Origin: an uncultured Alphaproteobacteria bacterium
GTDB taxonomy: Bacteria; Pseudomonadota; Alphaproteobacteria; Rs-D84
Direction of reading: 5' to 3'
NCBI GenBank assembly: GCA_947589625.1
Contig: CANQCM010000024.1
Span: 1 to 10,796 of the forward strand
Length of the DNA stretch: 10,796 nucleotides
Each line of letters begins with the position of its first letter. Position 1 is the stretch's first letter. Below the pieces are notes generated by a model, which did no database searches, was not told the origin of the DNA, and was given only the letters and a program-made list of their open reading frames with translations. The translations under genes and the position numbers were made by a program. Below are positions 7,690 to 10,796 of this stretch, one piece after another.

Positions 7690-7986
7690 TTATTCTTGCA
7701 CTTGTTTTTGTGGCAAATCGCCAATTGCAACAATTTTATGAAATCCTAAAACTTCTGCCTTTGGGTCAATGCTAACAACCATATTTCGCAAAATCTCAGG
7801 TCGCACATAAGACGCAAAATTCGCCTTGGCAACTGCAATATCTTGTGTGGTTTGGCGAATTTGTGCATTGACATGATTTAATGCCTTGTTTTGTGTGCGG
7901 TATGCAACCTGTAATCCTGCCGTCAGAACCAGCACCACACCAACCAACCACACACCAATTTGAAACATTTGTTTATCTTCATTCAT
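7690..7986 (-). CDS. ftsL: FtsL-like division protein
   Basis: A small bitopic protein of 98 residues: a short cytoplasmic N-terminus, one membrane helix (about 10-26), then a polar helix predicted as a coiled coil (about 30-57) and a short extracytoplasmic tail with RPEILRNM. FtsL sequences diverge strongly, so the call rests on topology, size, this tail and position directly upstream of ftsI. With FtsB and FtsQ, FtsL activates the FtsW-FtsI synthase. I choose the ATG at 7986 because AGGTG precedes it by six bases; an in-frame GTG at 7995 would add three residues. Confidence 0.78.
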   Translation of the reverse strand: MNEDKQMFQIGVWLVGVVLVLTAGLQVAYRTQNKALNHVNAQIRQTTQDIAVAKANFASYVRPEILRNMVVSIDPKAEVLGFHKIVAIGDLPQKQVQE

Positions 7987-7998
7987 GACACGCACCTG

Positions 7999-8027
7999 AT
8001 TATATGCCTAGATACAGTTTATCATAA
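7999..8027 (-). promoter_or_regulatory. Possible promoter for ftsL-ftsI
   Basis: The gap between sufE and ftsL contains a perfect minus-strand TATAAT (7999-8004), preceded after 17 bases by TTATGA (8022-8027), a 3-of-6 match to a -35. The -10 lies only 12 bases before the chosen ftsL ATG, so the leader would be extremely short. A weak or accidental match is possible. Confidence 0.25.
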
Positions 8028-8384
8028 ATTTTGCAAAAAACGAATCATAGAATTTACCCCACCCAATCGCCCAACACCCAGATTTAACTGTAATCCGGCA
8101 AATTCGCCAGATATGTCCATTTTTTTAATTTCTTGTGGGCTTTTGCCATTAACCATTGCGGTAATAATCGCAACAACGCCGCGCACTAATGCCGAATCGG
8201 CAACGCCATAAAAATTATTGCCAGATATGCAAATCTGGGCGCGCGATGCACACCCTACAATATCATGGCATTCTGCATTTTCAGGTGGCGGTGGCATATG
8301 CGCGCCAAAATCCATAACCAGTTCTAATTTTTGCACAGGGTCAGAAATGCTGTTTAATAAATTTTTCATTTCATCATATGTCAT
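8022..8384 (-). CDS. sufE: Cysteine desulfuration protein SufE
   Basis: SufE accepts persulfide sulfur from the SufS cysteine desulfurase and passes it to the SufBCD scaffold. The 120-residue product has the SufE core: an N-terminal helical segment, the conserved DIVGCASRAQI loop with the acceptor Cys45, and a C-terminal half with ADSALVRGVVAIIT followed by helices. The usual Gln or Trp near the Cys is replaced (SRAQ instead of SQVW). I choose the ATG at 8384, which has GGTGAT (complementary to the extended anti-Shine-Dalgarno) five bases upstream, over an in-frame TTG at 8396 or GTG at 8393. It starts five bases after the sufT stop, as the last gene of sufS-sufT-sufE. Confidence 0.92.
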   Translation of the reverse strand: MTYDEMKNLLNSISDPVQKLELVMDFGAHMPPPPENAECHDIVGCASRAQICISGNNFYGVADSALVRGVVAIITAMVNGKSPQEIKKMDISGEFAGLQLNLGVGRLGGVNSMIRFLQNL

Positions 8385-8389
8385 ACGAA

Positions 8390-8704
8390 TCACCAACCCT
8401 GATTTGTTAAATCCAGTTCTATCTTTGCTGCATCAGACATTCGCGATAAATCCCATTGCGGTTCCCAAACTAAATCAACGCGCACAGACGCGCCTGTGGC
8501 ATTTGCAACAGTATCATGAACTTGTGCCAATAATTCTTCCATCATGGGGCAAGTAGGACTGGTAAAAGTCATTGTAATAACAATGACATCACCGTCTTGT
8601 TTAATATCATATATCAATCCCATATCCCAGATATTCACTGGAATTTCTGGGTCAAATATTGTTTTTAATGCCGCAATAATTTTCTCGCGCAGCGCATCGT
8701 TCAT
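8390..8704 (-). CDS. sufT: SufT-like Fe-S maturation protein (DUF59/MIP18 family)
   Basis: A 104-residue single-domain protein of the DUF59/MIP18 family. It carries the signature DPEIPVNIWDMGLIYDI (18-34), the FTSPTCPMMEEL segment with Cys52, and the C-terminal VDLVWEPQWDLSRMS. Family members act as accessory factors in maturation of Fe-S proteins; SufT is needed mainly under high Fe-S demand. PaaD-type proteins share the fold, but the position between sufS and sufE favours SufT. The ATG overlaps the sufS stop as ATGA, and AAGGA lies nine to ten bases upstream, so it is translationally coupled to sufS. Confidence 0.92.
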   Translation of the reverse strand: MNDALREKIIAALKTIFDPEIPVNIWDMGLIYDIKQDGDVIVITMTFTSPTCPMMEELLAQVHDTVANATGASVRVDLVWEPQWDLSRMSDAAKIELDLTNQGW

Positions 8705-9807
8705 TTTAATATTTCCTTGATTATATTTATCGTATCACGCATTTCGTCCATTGTGTTCCACCACCCATGCGACAGACGAATACTGCCATTTATCCCCAAG
8801 TGCGCATGAATCCAAGACGCACACATATTTCCCACACGCGCACAAACGCCATGCGCCCCTAACATCGCACCAAAATCCAGTGGGTGCATTCCGTCAACCA
8901 CAAAAGACACCAATGACGCAGACCGTGGGCTGATTATTTTGACCCGATTTATTTCAGATAACGCGTCAAATAAATATTCTGTATATGCATGATTTGCTGG
9001 GTTTTCGCGTAAATTGTCAATTGCAAATGGCATACCTGCAATTTGGGTTAATGGTAATGTTCCTGCCTCGAATCCCATAGGCGCAGGCAATACATTAAAA
9101 CCAGTTGCACTGGCAATGCCATCAACCATGCCACCACCAAATTTATCAGTGTGATAAGATTCTGGATTTTTCAAATACATGACACCAACGCCTGTATCTG
9201 CGCCAATTTTATGTCCAGAAAAACACAACGCATCGCAATCCCACGCACGCACATCAATCGGCAAATGCGCAACATATTGCGCGGCGTCAACAATCGTAAT
9301 TACATCTGGATTTTTAGCGCGCGCCGCGCGAACAATGGCGCTAACATCTTGTGGCACGCCAATTACATTAGACATCGCCGTGATAACATAAACATCTGCC
9401 AATGGCATTTTTTCAATATCAATGTCCAGATTCGCATTTAACGGCATAATCACCAATTCGCATTCACCACGATTTGCCGCCGCAACCCACGGTAAACGCG
9501 CACTGTGGTGGTCTAAATCAGACACCGCAACGCGCAGATGCGCCTTGCGCGACAAAATCATATTTGCGATTCTGTTTAATCCATCGGTCGCGCCAGATGT
9601 AAAAATTATTTGCTGTGACGTGGCACCAATAAAATCGGCAATCGCCAGACGCGCATGAGACAACATGTCGTCTGTTTCGGCGGCACGCGCACAGATTCCG
9701 CGACCTGCGTTAGAATAATGATGGGTTAAAAAATCCGTTTCTCCCAAAATAACAGATTGTGGTTTTAACGCACTGGCGGCGGCATCTAAGTATATGATTT
9801 TATTCAT
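8701..9807 (-). CDS. sufS: Cysteine desulfurase SufS
   Basis: SufS is a PLP enzyme that removes sulfur from L-cysteine, giving alanine and an enzyme persulfide for SufE. The 368-residue product shows YLDAAASALKP (6-16), the SGATDGLNRIAN substrate/PLP region (71-82), DHHSARLPW (99-107), TIVDAAQYVAH (171-181; Asp174 binds PLP), SGHK200 (Schiff-base Lys) and ARVGNMC329AS (catalytic Cys loop, normally RxGHHCAxP), followed by SIRLSHGWWNT. It is shorter than E. coli SufS (406 residues), mainly at the N-terminus. The ATG at 9807 is chosen because the YLDAAAS fold start follows at once and the promoter lies upstream; reading farther upstream would run through the trxA control region and coding start. 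First gene of the suf unit, divergent from trxA. Confidence 0.95.
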   Translation of the reverse strand: MNKIIYLDAAASALKPQSVILGETDFLTHHYSNAGRGICARAAETDDMLSHARLAIADFIGATSQQIIFTSGATDGLNRIANMILSRKAHLRVAVSDLDHHSARLPWVAAANRGECELVIMPLNANLDIDIEKMPLADVYVITAMSNVIGVPQDVSAIVRAARAKNPDVITIVDAAQYVAHLPIDVRAWDCDALCFSGHKIGADTGVGVMYLKNPESYHTDKFGGGMVDGIASATGFNVLPAPMGFEAGTLPLTQIAGMPFAIDNLRENPANHAYTEYLFDALSEINRVKIISPRSASLVSFVVDGMHPLDFGAMLGAHGVCARVGNMCASWIHAHLGINGSIRLSHGWWNTMDEMRDTINIIKEILK

Positions 9808-9835
9808 TTTATGTTTTCTCTTGCATTTTAAGACG

Positions 9836-9863
9836 ATTATAATACACTTTACCAGAATATCAA
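9836..9863 (-). promoter_or_regulatory. Promoter of sufS-sufT-sufE
   Basis: On the minus strand TTGATA (9858-9863, 5 of 6 to the -35 consensus) and a perfect TATAAT (9836-9841) are separated by 16 bases, about 29 bases before the sufS ATG. This is the best sigma-70-like promoter in the window. Its -10 overlaps the divergent -10 of trxA. Confidence 0.65.
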
Positions 9864-9875
9864 CAACAGAAGGAG
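9838..9875 (+). promoter_or_regulatory. trxA -10 element and ribosome-binding site
   Basis: A perfect plus-strand TATAAT lies at 9838-9843, 38 bases before the trxA ATG, and a strong AGGAG is at 9871-9875, six bases before it. No convincing -35 lies 16-18 bases upstream of the -10; TTGCAT at 9821-9826 is only 11 bases away. The hexamer shares the palindrome ATTATAAT (9836-9843) with the sufS promoter. Confidence 0.5.
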
Positions 9876-9881
9876 AAAAAT

Positions 9882-10202
9882 ATGGCACTTGAACATGCGA
9901 ACGATACGAACTTTGCGCAAATTGTTGGTAACGGATTAACATTGGTAGATTTCTGGGCACAATGGTGTGGCCCATGTCGTATGTTTGGCCCCATATTTGA
10001 ATCAGTATCAGAACAAATATCAGGGGTTAAATTCGTTAAATTTGAAATTGACGAAACGAACAGAATAACACCTGCCAAATTCGGAATACGCAGTATTCCA
10101 TGCGTTCTGGCATTTCGTGACGGCAATGTACTAGAAGCGCGCACTGGTCTTATGGACCCAGAAACTTTAACCAGTTGGATTCACCAATTACAAGGAGTGT
10201 AA
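9882..10202 (+). CDS. trxA: Thioredoxin
   Basis: A 106-residue cytoplasmic thioredoxin, close to normal length. The redox site WCGPC is at 28-32 within LVDFWAQWCGPC, and the cis-proline loop SIPCVLAF is at 71-78. The fold runs beta (GLTLVDFWA), active-site helix, beta (VKFVKFEID), cis-Pro strand, then DGNVLEARTG and a last helix. It keeps target proteins reduced using electrons from thioredoxin reductase. Cys74 directly after cis-Pro73 replaces the usual Thr and adds a third thiol near the active site. Start and ribosome site (AGGAG) are clear. It is the first gene of a plus-strand pair with dksA. Confidence 0.95.
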   Translation: MALEHANDTNFAQIVGNGLTLVDFWAQWCGPCRMFGPIFESVSEQISGVKFVKFEIDETNRITPAKFGIRSIPCVLAFRDGNVLEARTGLMDPETLTSWIHQLQGV

Positions 10203-10205
10203 GCC

Positions 10206-10634
10206 ATGGCTACGAAAGATTACAAAAAAATTGAACTTGATGCAAAATATGTTCCTAAAAAATCTGAACCATATATGTGTCCAGAACATCTGGCGTATTT
10301 TTATCAGTTATTAAACAGACAACGCGAAGAACTTGTTCAGAATAACGATTCGGTTTTGAATACTGTTCGCATTGCAGAAAAAAATGAAACCGCAGGTGTT
10401 GGTGACGATTTAGATAACGCGTCTTCGGAACAAGAAGTTAACATGGCATTGCGTATGGCTGGTCGTGATAATAATTTATTAAAAAAGATAGAAGCCGCAC
10501 TGGCGCGCATTGACAACGGCACATTTGGCTATTCTGTTGTATCGGGCGAACCAATTGGTTTGTCGCGTATGCTGGCGCGTCCATTGGCAACAATGACAGT
10601 TGAAGAACAAGAAGAATACGAGCAACGGGGTTAG
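10206..10634 (+). CDS. dksA: DksA-type RNA polymerase-binding transcription factor
   Basis: DksA enters the RNA polymerase secondary channel and, with ppGpp, resets transcription during starvation. The 142-residue product matches the family from YMCPEHLAYFYQLLNRQR (23-40), through the coiled coil with its acidic tip D67-D-L-D70-N-A72 (the functional DxxDxA), to the C-terminal globular domain FGYSVVSGEPIGLSRMLARPLA (107-128). All four zinc-finger cysteines of E. coli DksA are absent: the first pair is Ser110 and Ser113, the second Thr131 and Glu134. The only Cys is Cys25. Alphaproteobacterial DksA often keeps one of these Cys, so this is an extreme form. AAGGAG at 10192-10197, inside the end of trxA, lies eight bases before the ATG, and the gap to trxA is three bases, so the two are one transcript. 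Confidence 0.93.
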   Translation: MATKDYKKIELDAKYVPKKSEPYMCPEHLAYFYQLLNRQREELVQNNDSVLNTVRIAEKNETAGVGDDLDNASSEQEVNMALRMAGRDNNLLKKIEAALARIDNGTFGYSVVSGEPIGLSRMLARPLATMTVEEQEEYEQRG

Positions 10635-10636
10635 CC

Positions 10637-10670
10637 GTTAGTGGCTAGTGGTTAGTGTTAGTGATTAGGG
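10637..10670. repeat. Degenerate heptanucleotide array after dksA
   Basis: Plus-strand units are GTTAGTG (10637), GCTAGTG (10644), GTTAGTG (10651), a six-base TTAGTG (10658) and ATTAGGG (10664). It is the same family as the array at 1-21, but there the RTTAGTG form is on the minus strand. It begins two bases after the dksA stop codon and ends where the GC hairpin begins. Confidence 0.65.
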
Positions 10671-10690
10671 CGCGGGGCGTTTGCCCCGCG
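10671..10690 (+). terminator. GC-rich perfect hairpin downstream of dksA
   Basis: CGCGGGGC, loop GTTT, GCCCCGCG: an eight-base-pair perfect stem with a tetraloop, 36 bases after the dksA stop. It could end trxA-dksA transcription, but the sequence that follows (TATTCATTTGTG) is not a true T-run. It may equally be a dispersed repeat element, since it is joined to other repeats. Confidence 0.45.
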
Positions 10691-10796
10691 TATTCATTTG
10701 TGTTCGCTGACGCTCACAGCATTAAATAAACTGGATTCTCGGGTCAAGCCCGAGAATGACACACTTTCTTTATTTCTTAAAATGTGAACAATGTTC
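10691..10796. other. Non-coding right end
   Basis: Apart from the palindrome at 10731-10761, this stretch holds a direct repeat CGCTGA-CGCTCA (10705-10716), a weak inverted repeat GCTG/CAGC (10706-10720) and a short terminal palindrome GAAC-AAT-GTTC (10786-10796). I see no credible open reading frame or RNA gene in it. Confidence 0.4.
10731..10761. repeat. Dispersed palindromic element (TGGATTC...GAATGACA type)
   Basis: Perfect nine-base arms ATTCTCGGG (10735-10743) and CCCGAGAAT (10749-10757) flank loop TCAAG, with CTGG before and GACA after. Elements of this form (TGGATTC, GC-rich palindrome, GAATGAC) recur in intergenic DNA of many alphaproteobacteria. Other copies cannot be seen in this window. 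It may also form a hairpin in RNA from either strand. Confidence 0.5.

Noticed and set aside
8385..8396. TTG or GTG starts for sufE, and a GTG start for ftsL at 7995
   Set aside because: The downstream ATG codons have better-placed ribosome-binding sequence (GGTGAT and AGGTG respectively) and fit family N-termini.
9821..9826. TTGCAT as the -35 of trxA
   Set aside because: Only 11 bases separate it from the -10, too short for a sigma-70 promoter.
9808..9975. N-terminal extension of sufS by 56 residues
   Set aside because: It would read through the trxA control region and into the trxA coding start; the extension has no family similarity, and the SufS fold begins at the ATG at 9807.
10637..10670. 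Telomere-like repeat (one unit contains TTAGGG)
   Set aside because: The dominant unit is RTTAGTG, the array is short and internal, and neighbouring genes are plainly chromosomal and bacterial.
1..10796. CRISPR array, mobile element, toxin-antitoxin or defence system
   Set aside because: Every substantial gene is a recognisable housekeeping family, the only tandem repeats are 7-mers without spacers, and no transposase or inverted terminal repeats were seen.

Overview
This is an AT-rich stretch of bacterial chromosome using the standard code (TGA acts as a stop in sufS, sufT, sufE, tatB and tatC; Trp is TGG). The best guess is a low-GC alphaproteobacterium, possibly host-associated. Pointers are the tatB-tatC-nlpD neighbourhood, a DksA of the Cys-poor type known from alphaproteobacteria, a LolA carrier, and short dispersed palindromes in the intergenic DNA. 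The lineage is inferred from gene style only.

Layout. Almost everything from the left edge to about 9.8 kb is read on the minus strand. In transcription order it runs sufS-sufT-sufE (Fe-S cluster assembly), ftsL-ftsI (septal peptidoglycan synthesis), recJ-nrnA (DNA exonuclease and nano-oligonucleotide/pAp phosphatase), lolA (lipoprotein carrier), tatB-tatC (folded-protein export), nlpD (lipoprotein activator of cell-wall amidases) and tRNA-Lys(CTT). Genes overlap or lie 2-43 bases apart. Exact TATAAT hexamers sit in each of the longer gaps, suggesting internal promoters that split the run into sub-operons. On the plus strand, divergent from sufS, a two-gene unit encodes thioredoxin (trxA) and a DksA-type RNA polymerase regulator. 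The 74-base gap between sufS and trxA holds a palindromic ATTATAAT that supplies a -10 hexamer to both directions.

How the genes fit together. The ftsL-to-nlpD run reads as an envelope and division module. FtsL/FtsI build the septum, TatBC can export folded cell-wall amidases, NlpD activates such amidases, and LolA carries lipoproteins across the periplasm. RecJ and NrnA form a DNA-to-mononucleotide degradation pair inside this run. The Suf genes supply sulfur and cluster maturation, while thioredoxin and DksA link to redox and stringent control.

Intergenic DNA. Both ends of the window carry a degenerate heptanucleotide array (CACTAAY on one strand, RTTAGTG on the other) in opposite orientations. 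At the right end it is followed by a GC-rich perfect hairpin and a second dispersed palindrome, a small mosaic of repeats. I see no CRISPR, insertion sequence, phage or defence genes, and no clearly new system. The unusual points are variant active-site motifs (FtsI KTA, DksA without finger cysteines, thioredoxin Cys after the cis-Pro, NlpD with Asp at +2), the gene arrangement and the repeat mosaic.
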